DNA from: Buxus sempervirens
Taxonomy: Eukaryota > Streptophyta > Magnoliopsida > Buxales > Buxaceae
Assembly: GCA_947561395.2 (NCBI GenBank)
Contig: OX387182.1
Coordinates: forward strand, 53,529,283 to 53,593,282
Length of the DNA stretch: 64,000 nucleotides
Reading direction: 5' to 3'
Shown here piece by piece: positions 21,801 to 34,119 of the stretch (the first letter of the stretch is position 1; every line of letters starts with the position of its first letter). The notes under the pieces are model-generated. The model made no database searches. It worked only from the letters and a program-made list of their open reading frames with translations, and had not been told where the DNA came from. Both the position numbers and the translations under genes were made by a program.

Positions 21801-23522
21801 TGTACATATGCCTACGGCACTGCGTAGACTGTTCGCTACAATCTTAGTTTATTGTGAGCCTACAGGTGTGCGTCAACTTTGGGATGAGTTTTATCCCTAC
21901 TTAACCGAAGATTTCGGTTCATCAAGCCGTGGAAACACCACATCTGTTACAAATCGTCTTCTAAGTGAAATTAATGATGTGTTGCGACAGTATGCAAAAT
22001 CTGTATTTGAATATGACTTACCTGCATTTCACGATGATGGTCAAGAAGGAATGACAAATCAGAGAATGATATATGAAGAAGAAGCAATCTCTGTATCCGA
22101 AGAAGATTTGGCTGCTGTGTCTACATTGAATCGTGGACAAAGATATGCATTTGATACGATTATCGATGCTGTGCACCAAGCCAATGCCTCGGTATTCTTT
22201 ATCGATGGTCCTGGTGGAACAGGAAAAACATTCTTATATCGTGCAGTATTAGCAACTCTTAGAAAAGAGCATAAAATATTTCTCGCAACTGCTACATCAG
22301 GAATTGCTGCAATGATACTTCCAGGAGGTCGTACGGCGCATTCAAGATCCCAATTCGATTAACCAGTGATTCTTTTTGTACGATAAGCAAACAATCTGAA
22401 TTGGCTGAATTGTTGCGCCGTGCATCTGCTATTATCTGGGATGAAGCTACAATGACACATAGACATGCATTTGAGGCTTTAGATAGGACGCTTAGAGATC
22501 TCATTGGTGTTGACCATCCTTTTGGAGGTAAGATTGTTATTCTGGGCGGAGATTTAAGACAAGTTCTTCCTGTAGTTCCGCGTGGGACACGTTCAGAAAC
22601 AGTCAATGCATGCATTATTAGGTCACAAATTTGGGCAGATGTACAAATCATTCACTTGACCGAAAATATGCGTGCTGTAACTGATCCTCAATTTTCAGAG
22701 TTCTTATTGAGAATTGGTGAGGGGCTCGAGCCAACTTTGGATGACAACTTCGTCAGAATTCCTGAAGACATGGTAATCCCTTGGAGCGATAGCGAGGAAA
22801 TGTCAGCTCTAATTGCTTCCATCTTCCCATCTTTGACTAGCAATGCACAAGATCGTGCGTACATGACAGAAAGGGCTGTATTAGCCCCAACAAATGAATG
22901 TGTGGAGCGATTTAATGAAGCTGTCATTTCTGTATTTCCAGGAGAAGAAATTGTGTACCACTCATACGACACAGTTGAAGATGATACTCAAAACCTGTAT
23001 CAACAAGAGTTTCTTAACTCAATCGCACCAGGTGGATTACCTCCTCATAAACTACGGTTGAAGCTGGGATCGCCAATCATTTTATTGAGAAACATTGATC
23101 CGAAAATAGGCCTTTGCAATGGGGCAAGGATGCTATGCCGGGGATTCCAGCGAAACCTAATTGATGCAGAAATTGTTACTGGTCATTTTATTGGAACACG
23201 GGTCTTCCTACCACGAATACCTCTGAGAACATCTGAGAACATTCAGTTGCCTTTCACCTTAATAAGGAAGCAATTTCCTGTTCGGTTGAGCTTCGCACTT
23301 ACAATTAATAAAGCCCAGGGACAAACCATACCACATGTCGGTGTATATTTGTCTGCTAATGTTTTTAGTCATGGACAACTTTATGTTGCATTGTCCCGTG
23401 GAGTTTCAAACAATAGTACCAAAGTCATGGTTAAGCAAGGAAAAATAGAACGACAAATTGGAACTTACACAAGGAATGTTGTCTACAAAGAAGTTCTACT
23501 CAATCATATGGAAGGTCACTGA
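18864..23522 (+). pseudogene. RepHel: Helitron rolling-circle replication initiator/helicase
   Basis: Four exons are supported by matching phases: 18864-19122, 19197-20119, 20204-20387 and 20459-23522, about 1,475 codons, normal for plant RepHel. The N-terminal part has a CAYC...CC zinc-finger-like cluster. The Helitron-like N domain follows. The Rep HUH motif is HVH in GLPHVHML (about 20781), and the two-tyrosine motif is YLYKYIHKGPD (about 21186). The C-terminal Pif1-like helicase shows Walker A GPGGTGKT (22207), Walker B WDEA, GGDLRQVLPV, NMR and a C-terminal KAQGQT...LYVALSRG block. A single small deletion near 22342, just after GGRTAHS, shifts the frame, so this copy is probably inactive although all catalytic motifs remain. 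It would nick and unwind DNA for rolling-circle transposition. Confidence 0.9.
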
Positions 23523-23673
23523 AGGTATGCAACTTTTATCAATTACGGTACGCAGAATGCACGTGTAGTACTACAAATGTAAATGCACATTAATTGAAAT
23601 GTACAAACTTTTTAAGTTCATTTTTAGAAATGTATTTTTAGTTACTTACCTGGTTCTTTGACCATTTAGGACA

Positions 23674-24078
23674 ATGCAAACTAATAAGGATCTAAAGGGA
23701 CAGTGCAAAGCATCATCCAGTTATGCCACGAGGACTCATCGTCGTCCCCCACACCCTGGGTTCGAGCAGTTGAGGCTATTTTTGGATAAAATGCCTCCAA
23801 CCTTTAGTGGAGCTACGGAAAATGTGCTCACTGTTGATGAATGGATTCGGATTCTTGATCATATTTTGATGCGCATGAGATGTTCTGAGGTTTACAAGAC
23901 TATTTTGGCAAGCATCATGTTACAGGGAGACGCAAGTGAGTGGTGGCATATAACATCAAAAAAGATATTGCAGGGCGTGACTCCTCCGTGGTGTACATTT
24001 GTATATATGGTATTACAACGCTATGGTTCTACAGAGGAAAGTCCTCAACGAACGGGATCCTGGCGTCCTTGGCCATGA
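23674..24078 (+). CDS. Gag-like ORF carried in the Helitron
   Basis: A 134-codon ORF lies 150 bp after the RepHel stop. Its middle resembles the start of a Ty3-type gag (MPPTFSGA, then VDEWIRILDHIL, then LASIMLQGDASEWW). It ends before the usual gag C-terminal half and has no zinc knuckle. A possible splice donor (AG|GTATGC at 23524) and acceptor lie upstream, so it might be a late exon of a longer transcript. Alternatively it is simply a captured gag fragment. It differs from the Tat-B and chromovirus gags in this window. Confidence 0.5.
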   Translation: MQTNKDLKGQCKASSSYATRTHRRPPHPGFEQLRLFLDKMPPTFSGATENVLTVDEWIRILDHILMRMRCSEVYKTILASIMLQGDASEWWHITSKKILQGVTPPWCTFVYMVLQRYGSTEESPQRTGSWRPWP

Positions 24079-26169
24079 GAATAACACAATACATTGTGTA
24101 GGTATGATTTCTCATGATAGTTTTACTACATTTCATAAAAAAAAAATTTTTGTACTTCATTATATTGTTGATTAATTTTCCCCTATCTTTTATCTATCAG
24201 GTAAAGATGTAAATAATGTAATATATTAGTGTGAGTTCATTTGCAGTCCAAGTGAATTTTGTTACAAAAGCAGTTCGCCCTTATGGTAGTCATATCAACA
24301 TCCGATGGTGTGCTACTGATGATCCTTCGTAATCCAAATCAGTCTGGTTCAAAAAATTTCTACCTGCCAGTGTAACCAGGCACAAAGGCCATATTTACAG
24401 ATTCAGGTATCTTAATTAGGTAGTCTTCATCTTTATGAATTGCATTTTTCATTTCTATTGCATTGAGTAATTTTTGCTACTTATCAACAAATTCTTTATC
24501 CATGAAACGGATGTGGTGAAAATTTTAGCTTCTTTATTGTCTTCTGATAATCTGATACCTTTTGTAAGAGGTGAAGATGGATTTCTTCATTTTCTCATGC
24601 ATAGCTATCACCGTTTTCCCCATATGTGGCATACATATACCAACATTTAATAGCATATGGATCCTTCCTCAACTCTTGCAGCTTAAGATTTTATGAGTGC
24701 AACCTAAAATGGAAACTTTTCTCAAACCTTGGCTCTCATTTTTTTATGTTTAACCTGGCAGAATTTGCCTACTCAACTTTAACATCCTCCGCCATGTTAT
24801 AATGCCAGTATTCAGTTTCTTTCTGAAATTTTCGTTTTCATGTGAGTGTTTCACATAATGTCATCTCAAAATTTAATTAGTTGCAATCGGGCTATCAACT
24901 TAACACGTTTGGGATTACATGAAAAGGAAAATATTTATATTTCTTTTTGTATACTTAAAATTTCATTGCTTGCTCAATTCTATTTTAGCTGCACAACTGG
25001 TGTATTGGTGTTATAATTCTCGGTTTAAGTTTTAATTTGTAATTCCCCGGTATTTAAGGACAACTCTGTTCTGAGTTTTGAATCATGTTTGTTCAAAGTA
25101 CACAATATCTCCGTTCTTATATTTTTTTGTCGTATACATAAACTTCTGCTTTTGAAGATGGGTCCCCATATGCAGACAGTATTGTAAAGAGTTCGTAAAA
25201 CGTTTGATTTTATGCTAGCTTTATCAGACGAGGAGTGGATGTAGTGCTGTAAATTCAAAAGGTGAGAAAACAATACGAGTGGGAATTTCTCCCGGGTTCC
25301 GAAATCTGGTTAGGATCAAACCAGATTTGTTCGTTTTCGTATATGGTCCATTTTTAATATATAAACGTGAAGTGTGGGTGCATAATACATGATGTTATTC
25401 GAATAGGAGGCCATGTGAACTTTCTTATTCTTTGTTCTCATCGATAATTTGTTTGTTCCTTATTGCAATAAAGTGTGTGCCGATGGTAACTATTAAGCCA
25501 GGAATTTAACCCATTTTCTTTTGAGCTTCCAGAGTTTTACTAGCATATCCTATTTAATTAATTTACTCTTTCAATTTTTATGGTGTACTGACGTGAAACT
25601 TGAGGGTTGGCAATTGCTATCATACTCTTGCCGCTTGCAGCTAAACGAATGGACTTAATCCAGTCAATTTTCCCAGGTTTATCATATCATGCAAGAAATT
25701 GTAAGATTTGGATAGCAATCACTTATTTCTGTCGTATTCTCATGGATGTTCAAAATGGCATCATGGTTCTCAAGTTTTACTCGGTGGAATTTGTTTGTTG
25801 TTTGTGACTCATTTGTACTTGGGCTCACCCTTTACTTATTTTACAATGGGAAGACTAATTGTAGTCTCAGTTGTGAATCCAAATGTTGTTGCTACAAGGA
25901 CAGTAGACTATCGTTATGTCAACAAATTTGGTGTTTGGTGTACAATATGATTTACAAGGCATTGTGCGTGACTGCTTATAAAGAATGTTAGGGTTTTATT
26001 TTCCCTATCTTCTTTTATTTCTTACTTTCTCTTTTCTTTTTGGATAAAGTTCCCGTAAACGTGCACAACATCACTTTTATATCAGTACTATACAATAACA
26101 TCAATTATAACTTCTAACTTTTGCCAATTGTTAACCATGCACATGAATTTCACCCACTTCCGATCCAAA

Positions 26170-26200
26170 CACGTGCAGTACTGCACGTGCATTCCGCTAG
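26170..26200 (+). other. Helitron 3' terminus: hairpin and CTAG
   Basis: A perfect 20-bp palindrome (arms CACGTGCAGT / ACTGCACGTG, 26170-26189) stands seven bases before CTAG (26197-26200). The next base is T. This is the standard Helitron terminator layout. Confidence 0.85.
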
Positions 26201-27574
26201 TTGGTTTATACAATAACATGTTTTGGGTGTCACTTTTGGTCATGAGCATGTTTGCTTGTACTACCTTGCTTGGCTTGTATTTTGCTTCCAATATGATGAG
26301 TGTATATGCCTTGGCTTGGAATTGTATGCATGGCTACGAAAAAGAGTGGCAAGGGGCTGGGACGCTGTGAATGTACCTCAATTTTAAATGCACTTGAGCA
26401 CTATAAACACATTGCACAGTCTACCCATTACCTATAGGAAGTTGAACCTGAATGTGGGTAGCTTGGCACACCGAGGTCGATACTTCGGAAAGCGAAAGTG
26501 AAAACATTCACCTTAGAATTTTTAGTCAATGATGTGATGACAATGGGATCTGTGATTCAATTCCGGGAATCACTAGACTTGAGGTCTAAGTTGCCAATTA
26601 AGCCAAAACCCAAAAACCATACGCTTGAAGGTGGAGAAACACGTTTTCAGCTAATAGTACACAATTGCGTTTGGGGAATTGGGTGTAAATGTGGGAAGGC
26701 CGTTTGCATGTTTCACAGGCCAAGGTATAATACCATATTGAAGGTAATACAAGGTGGCAAGGTAAAGCCATATTCTTTTTTATCATCTTCATGTAAATTA
26801 AAAGCCATGGTGTCCATATGCTTGGGATGAAATTTTTCCCAAAAATGTATATAGCCTAAAGTTGGTGTAACCTATAGGATGAGTGTCCAACTCAATAAAC
26901 GTCATCCTACCCCAAAGTCCAAGAAAGAGGCAACCAAGTGTACAAAGTCCAACAATTGGTATGTAACTTTGGAGGGTACAAGTACCCTCATGAATTTGGG
27001 AAATTCAGCAAGAATGATGTCAAAGCCCAATTTGGGGAAAGTTTTAAAGGCCAAGTCAAGGTGAACATCAAGTGGGAATGAAAATAACATAATCTGGTGA
27101 AAAAATGAGTCAAAAAGGGTCATTTCGACATTAACCGACAACTCAGGTCGGGTAAACAAGGTTTTATTCATATCCGATATACTTCATTGGATACAAAGAC
27201 TTATGTGTGTATCCGGCATACTTTTTCGGATACAATAAGTCATAGCCTTTTCCGATATATTATATCGGATACATTCAAAAAATGTATAAATTGGTTTTTC
27301 AGCCCAAAATTTCAGAATAAAATGCTTAAAACACTGTGGATAATCCTTAGGCACCCCAAAGAGAATATTAAAAAATTCTTTTTCAAAAACAAAAAAATAA
27401 AAAAGAAATAATAAAATAAAATAAAATAAAATTGTTTGTAGGGTTTAATTAACCTAATTTTGAAACTCAAAGAGGGAGCCAAGGTGTCATATTTTTTGAT
27501 ACGAATTTAATTCAAACATGTTTCAATCAGGCTTTTGAACTTGAAAACTGAGAAAATTCAGCAATTAAAAGAAA
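26201..27574 (+). other. Tat-B leader between Helitron and 76-bp repeats
   Basis: No recognisable protein is encoded here; the ORFs are short and match nothing known to me. The stretch contains a four-box array at 27130-27273 with a TATA-like sequence. Confidence 0.5.
27130..27290 (+). promoter_or_regulatory. Four-box array and TATA-like motif upstream of gag
   Basis: Boxes start at 27130 (both arms decayed), 27169, 27208 and 27247, in a strict 39-bp register. A GTATAAATTGG motif follows about ten bases after the last box. The spacing matches the array-TATA distance at the LTR2 and antisense promoters. Confidence 0.6.
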
Positions 27575-28030
27575 AAACCTTTGGTTGATTATTTTTATCA
27601 ATCAAATCAAAACATTTGTGGGACACTTGGAAGCCCTAGAATATTCCAAGAAACCTTTGGTTGGATATTTTTTCTAATCAAATCAAAACATTTGTGGGAC
27701 ACTTGGAAGCCCTAGAATATTCCAAGAAACCTTTGGTTGGTTATTTTTATCAATCAAATCAAAACATTTGTGGGACACGTGGAAGCCCTAGAATATTCCA
27801 AGAAACCTTTGGTTGGTTATTTTTACTAATCAAATCAAAACATTTGGGGGACACTTGGAAGCCCTAGAAAATTCTAAGAAACCTTTGGTTGGTTATTTTT
27901 ATTAATCAAATCAAAACATTTGTGGGACACTTGGAAGCCCTAGAATATTCCAAGAAACCTTTGGTTAGTTATTTTTATCAATCAAATCAAAACATTTATG
28001 GGACACTTGAAAGCCCTAAAATATTCCAAC
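27575..28030 (+). repeat. Six 76-bp tandem repeats before gag
   Basis: AAACCTTTGGTTG recurs at 27575, 27651, 27727, 27803, 27879 and 27955, exactly 76 bp apart. Each unit contains AATCAAATCAAAACATTTGTG and GGAAGCCCTAGAATATTCC. Units differ by only a few bases. No unit-length ORF is kept, as 76 is not a multiple of three. Confidence 0.9.
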
Positions 28031-28165
28031 AAAAAAAGACAAAACAAAAACAAAAATAAAATAAAATAAAATAAAAACAAATAAATCTGGACTTATGTTC
28101 ACCTAACCTACTTGCCTACATTTATAGGGGTGTGACTCATGATAAATGGAAGCTGACATGTTTCT

Positions 28166-29257
28166 TTGCTTTTCCTTACCCAGGTACATTTACTTGCCAT
28201 CATTGCTCCCGTGACCAGATCCAAAGCCCGAGCCATGAATACTGAAGAGAACCAAGCTCAAGCCACTGTACCCGCTCAAGACTTTGCTCAGCTGCAAGAG
28301 CAAGTGGCCGGTCTGGCCAAAATGCTGGGGGACTTATTGGCGGCTCAGGCCCAGGCCCAAAATCAAGCATCGACTTCCCATCAGGCACCACCACCTCAAG
28401 CCTACATTCCGCCTCCGGTTCAACCCATGCCTAAGCCCATTTCTGAGCCAGTCCCTGAGCCTATTCTGATTAGGGAAAATACTGTGGAATCTGAGAAAGA
28501 AATTGAAAAAGAAAAGGCTAGGGAGGAAATGGAAAAGAAACTCCTGCACAAAATTGAGAGAATCCAGGAAGAACTTAAGGAGGTGAAGGGGGGAAACAGC
28601 TACGGAGGTACCACCTTCAATGATCTCTGCATGTACCCGGATGTATGCCTACCGGCCAAGTTCAAGTGCCCGGACTTCGACAAATATGATGGCACAGGCT
28701 GCCCAATGAGCCACTTAAAACTGTACTGCGGGGCTTTGTACCAATTTTGCTGGGATGACGGCATACTGATCCAACTCTTCCAGAGGAGTTTTACAGGGTC
28801 AGCTTTGAGGTGGTTTGCCACGGTAGACCACGGAAGGATCAGAAGATGGAAGGACTTGGCAGACGCCTTCTTGGACCAATATAAGTTTAACTCGGAGATC
28901 GTGCTAGACCGGTACGACATGATGAGGATGAGTAAGGGGAAAGAAGAGTCTGTAAGGCAGTACGCCAAGAGGTGGAGAGAGGCTGCCTCCCAGGTTAGAC
29001 CGCCCATGCTGGAACCTGAAATGATCTCAACGTTTGTGGGCACACTGGGGTAGCCCTTTTACAACCATCTGGTGGGGCAGATCACCACCAATTTTGCAGC
29101 CCTAGTACAGCTGGCAGACAGGATAGAGGAAGGGGTCAGGTCAGGAAGGCTCATTGACTACTCTACCTTGACTGGGCAATCTGATTCCTCCGCTTCCTTG
29201 GCACAGAAGAAGGGGCTGGATTCAAAAAGACTGGGGCCAGAAAAGAAGGAGAAGTGA
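28166..29257 (+). pseudogene. gag: Tat-B gag, N-terminal and capsid part (broken)
   Basis: The open frame reads APVTRSKARA followed by a Gln-rich coiled region, then the Retrotrans_gag domain (PAKFKCPDFDKYDG, later FTGSALRWFATVD and WKDLADAFLDQYKFN). It would form the capsid. A TAG at 29051 interrupts it; the same frame continues to 29257, after which the gag reading moves to another frame. The first clear ATG is at 28235. The region just upstream looks like a splice acceptor (CCTTACCCAG). Confidence 0.85.
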
Positions 29258-31695
29258 ATCTAGTACAAGCTCCTCCTGCCAAGAAACCGCTTCATGTGAA
29301 CATCTCTGCACCTCAGCAGGCCCCACAGGCCCAGCACTCTTATCAAACCCCGCCCAATGTCAATTTCTCTCCCTCCGTGCAAGCAAATCAGAGGAGGGCT
29401 TTTAATAAGGAAGAGAGGGAGGCCTGGTTGGCAGCAAGGAGCAACCGAGTCTTTACTCCCCTTCCTGTATCTCTTTCCCAACTACTGCCAACCCTACTGA
29501 AAGGGGAATATGTGACTCTGAAGGAGCCCAGCCCAAATGCCACAAAGGGGAGGAACTTCGATCCGGCAGTCACCTGTGACTTCCACATGGGTGCACCAAG
29601 GCACTCTACAGATGCTTGCTGGGTTCTGAAGCATACGGTCCAGGACCTGTTGGACCAGAAGGCCCTGGTTTTCAACACTACTACACCTGCCCCATCAGGA
29701 AATGATATTGGGCAAAACCCTCTGCCGTACCACAATGGGGCAGGATCATCCAACTCCATCATTGCCATATCTACCAGGAGAAGGGCCTTTGATGCATCTC
29801 AGCTTATAGCACCTATGGGGACCTCGGTCAAGGTCCATTTTTTCCAAGAGAAAGAAGAAGAGGAGGTCAATATGGTTTCCCAAAAAAATGATAATATTGC
29901 TGAGGACATTAGCTCCTCTTTGAACCGGGTCTCCTCTCTAATGGCCCAAATAAATATTGCTAGGCCTCCATTGGTATTCAATTGCAGTCCACCTACTTGT
30001 TCACCATCCAAGCCATCAAAGGCTCCCTTGGTCGTCAATCTCAACCCCATTACTGCTTCGATCACCTCCTCTGCTCCCACAAAATCCAAACTCCAGACTT
30101 TGGTTGTAAATATTCAGCCATCCTACAATATCCCTAAACCAGCCCATACATCCCGGTCGAAACTCCAGCCATTGGTGGTTAATGTCCCTAAACTAGCCTA
30201 TTCTGAGGCCTCTGTACCATGGAATTACAGCGAGGGAGTCACGGCTACGGTTCCTGTGGTTAAGAACCAGAACCAGGAGGAGGTGAACCCCATGACGAGG
30301 TCGGGGAGATGTGCAGGGAGTGAAGAGAAAGAAAAAGAGACAGAGGTGGAGAGAGAGAAAAAAGAAACTGAAGAAAAAAGAAAACAAAAAGGAAAAACCA
30401 AAGTGGGAGAAGACACCCCCCAGGGTGCAGAAAATGAGGCAGCAAACCTCATAAAAATAAAAATAAAAAGTGAATTCAATCTTGTGGATCAATTGAACAA
30501 GGTCCCGGCCCAGATTTCAATACTGGGCCTTTTGCTAAATTCTGAAAAGCATAGGGATGCATTGTTAAGGGTGCTACAGAGTGCACATGTATCCCAGACA
30601 ATCGATCCAGACCAGCTAGGCAAAATGGTTGGTCAAATTTTGTCACATAATGTGATAAGTTTCTCCGAAGGTGAGATAAGCCCAGGTGGGTGCTATCATG
30701 TTGACCCTTTGCACATTACAGTGCTTTGTAAGGGTAGTATGATCGCACGGGTATTAATTGACAACGGGTCGGCGTTAAACGTCTGCCCGTTAATCACTTT
30801 TGTTAAGCTTGGTCTGGATCAGTCGAAGATTAAGCAAAATGGGAGGATAGTGAGAGCTTTCGATAGCTCTAAGACACACTCCCTAGGGGAGATTGAACTG
30901 CCGGTCACAATTGGACCGAATATTTTCAACATCACATTTGAAGTGATGGATATTCCAGCAGCCTTCAATCTGCTCCTAGGAAGGCCGTGGATACACTCGG
31001 CTAGGGTAATACCATCCACGCTCCACCAAAGGGTGAAATACATAAGAGGGCAAAGGGTGATAACAATCCTAGCTGAGAATTTGGTGCCTCCCATTGTGTC
31101 ACCTGATGTACCCTTAATAAATGTAGACTTGACTGTTGACAAGATTGCCTTTCACTCGTTTCAATTTGAAATGGTCAATTACATACCTGGGGGGTGTGAA
31201 AAAGAAAAGAAACAAACTACTGCTGAAGAAATGGTGAAGAAAGTGATGGAGAAATACCACTTTCACCCGGGGAAAGGCCTGGCAATCAATTTGCAGGGAA
31301 TGGTGGAGCCAATCACGGCCAAGAAGCTAATCCCCAAAGTAGGGTAGGAGTTTAAACCCAGAGGTTGGAGGAGGATGAAGCATAAAGAAGGAGAGAAAAG
31401 AAATAAGGGAAAATTCCTTCATCTAAGGGAGAATTTTCCAAGACCCTCTTGCATAATCCAACTGTCTCCATCTATGGACCAATCCAAGCCTCCATACCGT
31501 AACTTCAACCCATTCCAAAAGCCTTCTGTTTCGGCCTTGCAACCATATAACCCATCTCCTATACTGGAAACAGCAGATGGGCCTGGGCCACAACCCGAGC
31601 AGCAGGTGGACTACTCTGAAGATGTTGGGGCTTTCTTCGCCATGACTGAAGGCGATAAGACAGGAGCAGACATGGACCTGCTGTTCATTGACTAG
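29254..31695 (+). pseudogene. Tat-B gag C-terminus, protease and G-patch-like segment
   Basis: The segment begins in a new frame relative to upstream gag. It has a CDFH...DACWVLK zinc-binding motif near 29575. The retropepsin-like domain is near 30740 (VLIDNGSALNVCP, later FNLLLGRPWIHSA). A G-patch-like stretch near 31230 (KYHFHPGKGLAINLQG) follows. A TAG at 31345 interrupts the frame, which continues to 31695. The active-site triplet is D-N-G, usual for this lineage. Between protease and zinc motif lies a charged linker. Confidence 0.8.
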
Positions 31696-32087
31696 GTAGC
31701 AGTGAAGATTCCAGATGAGGTCATATCTGGACTGGGCCCCGTAGTAGAAAAGGGCACTACCCACCCGGTGATGATGGCATCGGATTCTGGGCTTGAGGAG
31801 CAGGCTTGCACAATTTCCCCTGCTCCCCAAAATCTTGTATTGAACAATTGGGAGGAAACTCCCCTTACCTTTGAAGCAGCGTTTGTTTGGCAAACTGACG
31901 CGGCTTCCAAAAAAAAACTCCAATAGTGGAATGCCATTTCCCTGAAGGTCCTAATGAGCCTTCGTCTTCAGGGGAATTATATTTAGAAGGCTCACAAAAA
32001 ACCCAAAAAGATTTTTCTATTTTTTCTAGAAAATTTAATTTTTTTAAAAAGGTCCAAACCACTTATGAACCATATAATTAGACCGAA

Positions 32088-34119
32088 TTGGACCAAGTTG
32101 AATATGACTTCGACTTCGAGCTCGACTTTGACCTCATGGGGATCGAAGAAGAGACCGAGGTCGAAGAAGAAGACGTTCCAAAAGAAATTGAATATCAATT
32201 GGAACGTCATGAAAAGGGGGTCCAACCTAATATTGAGGAGACCATTTCAATAAATCTTAGGACCAAAGATGACCCAAAAATAGTGAAAATTGGGGCACGT
32301 CTATATAATGTGCAGCGTGATGAAATGACACAGTTTTTGGCAGATTACAAGGATGTGTTCGCTTGGTCGTATCGGGACATGCCGGGGTTGGACACTGACA
32401 TGGTGGTGCACAAGTTGCCAATTTTGCTAGCGGTTAAGCCAATCAAACAGAAGCTGAGAAGATTGAAACCTGAATGGACTCTGAAGGTCAAGGACGAAGT
32501 GGTCAAACAATTCCATGCAGGATTTCTGGTAGTCTCTACGTACCCCGAGTGGCTCGCAAACATCGTGCCGGTGCCAAAGAAGGACGGGAAAGTCAGAATG
32601 TGCATAGACTACAGAGATCTGAATAAGGCAAGCCCAAAGGATGATTTCTCTGGATATAATCAGATCAAGATGGCTAAGGAAGATCAAGAGAAAACAGCGT
32701 TCATCACACCTTGGGGCACATTCCATTACACAGTCATGCCATTTGGGCTCAAGAACGCTAGGGCAACATACCAGCGGGCCATGACAGCACTATTCCATGA
32801 CATGATCCATAAGGAGATAGAGGTCTACGTGGACGATATGATTGCCAAGTCATGCAAAGAAGAGGACCACTTTATCAATCTAAAGAAAATGTTTGATCGT
32901 CTCAGGAAGTACAATCTACGGCTTAACCCGGCAAAATGCGTCTTTGGGGCTACATCAAGAAAGTTGTTGGGATTTATTGTGAGCCGAAGAGGAATTGAAA
33001 TTGACCCAGCTAAAGCCATGACCATAATTGAAATGCCATCACCTAGAACAGAGAAAGAGGTTAGGGGCTTTCTTGGAAGAATTCAATATATAAGCCGGTT
33101 CATAGCACAACTCACTGCTATCTGTGAACCAATTTTCAAACTTTTGAGGAAGAATAACCCGACGGTCTGGAATGAGGATTGCCAAGAAGCCTTTGACACA
33201 ATCAAGGAGTATTTACTGAACCCACCTGTGCTAGTGCCACCAACTCCAGGAAGACCACTGAGCCTGTACATGTCAGTGTTGGAAACGTCAATGGGATGTG
33301 TCTTGGGGCAACATGATGAGACTGGTAGAAAAGAAAGGGCAATTTACTATCTGAGTAAAAAATTCACAGAATATAAGGCCAAGTACTCACCATTGGAAAA
33401 GACCCGTTGTGCTCTAGTGTGGGCAACTCAGAGGCTAAGGCATTACTTCCTTAGTCACTCCACATTATTGATATCCCGGATGGACCCTCTGAAATATTTA
33501 TTTGAGAAACCGGCACTGACTGGCAGAACGGTGAAGTGGCAATTATTACTATCCGAGTTTGACCTCACGTACATCACTCAGAAAGCGATCAAGGGGCAAG
33601 CCATTGCTGATCACCTGGCTGCACATCCTTTGCCAGAATACCAACCTCTGAAGACCAACTTTCCTGATGACGCAATTCTGTTTACTGAAGAAAAGGAAAG
33701 TGAAAGTTCTTGGTAGATGTTCTTCGATGGGGTCGCCAACATGAATTGGAAATGGAATAGGGGCAGTTTTGGTCAAGCCAGATGGGTCCCACATCCCATT
33801 CGCAGTGAAGCTAAGATTCCAGTGCACCAATAATATTGCAGAGTATGGAGCGTGTATAATTGGGTTGCACGCCGCCATGGATCATGAAGTGGAGGAACTT
33901 GACGTATACGGGGATTCGAGTCTTATCATCTTCCAAACAACTGGTGAGTGGAAAACCAAGGATCACAAATTGATCCCCTATCACCAATATTTGGAAGAAA
34001 TAAGCACAAATTTTACTCGAATTTCCTTCAATTATATACCAAGGGCCAAGAATCAGTTTGTGGACGCTCTAGCAACATTGTCTTCCATGGTCAGCATGTC
34101 AGAAGCGGTAGACATCTAG
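32088..34119 (+). pseudogene. pol: Tat-B reverse transcriptase, RNase H and second RNase H
   Basis: The RT has VPKKDGKVRMCIDYRDLNKA, FGLKNARATYQRAM and the catalytic YVDD (32828). About two dozen residues between DLNKASPKDDF and SGYNQI are missing in frame, so the fold before motif A is damaged although an Asp remains in place. RNase H follows (YYLSKKFTEYKAKYSPLEK). A TAG at 33714 and a frameshift near 33750 separate it from a second RNase H of archaeal type (NNIAEYGACIIGL, VYGDSSLI, VDALATL). The double RNase H identifies the Tat lineage. Confidence 0.85.

Larger units (their letters stand above)
13996..26200 (+). mobile_element. Autonomous-type Helitron with captured sequences
   Basis: The 5' end TCTCTACTATATA and the 3' end CTAG, preceded by a hairpin, are Helitron signatures. 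No target duplication is expected. It encodes a RepHel gene (18864-23522) with one frameshift, a fragment of a PTB-type gene and a gag-like ORF. A second Helitron 5' terminus lies inside at 17147, so the true element may be 17147-26200, preceded by an A and followed by a T as is canonical. Positions 14070-15700, 16230-17140 and 24240-26100 hold AT-rich sequence in which I recognise no gene. Confidence 0.8.

Noticed and set aside
23123..26100. Further captured genes in the right part of the Helitron
   Set aside because: Apart from the RepHel end and the gag-like ORF, I could not recognise any protein family in the short ORFs at 25025-26000.
27575..28030. 76-bp repeats as a CRISPR array or coding repeat
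   Set aside because: The repeat is continuous without spacers, and 76 is not a multiple of three.
30193..30492. Phe/Ser-rich minus-strand ORFs
   Set aside because: They are reverse-strand readings of the Lys/Glu-rich linker in Tat-B protease ORF.
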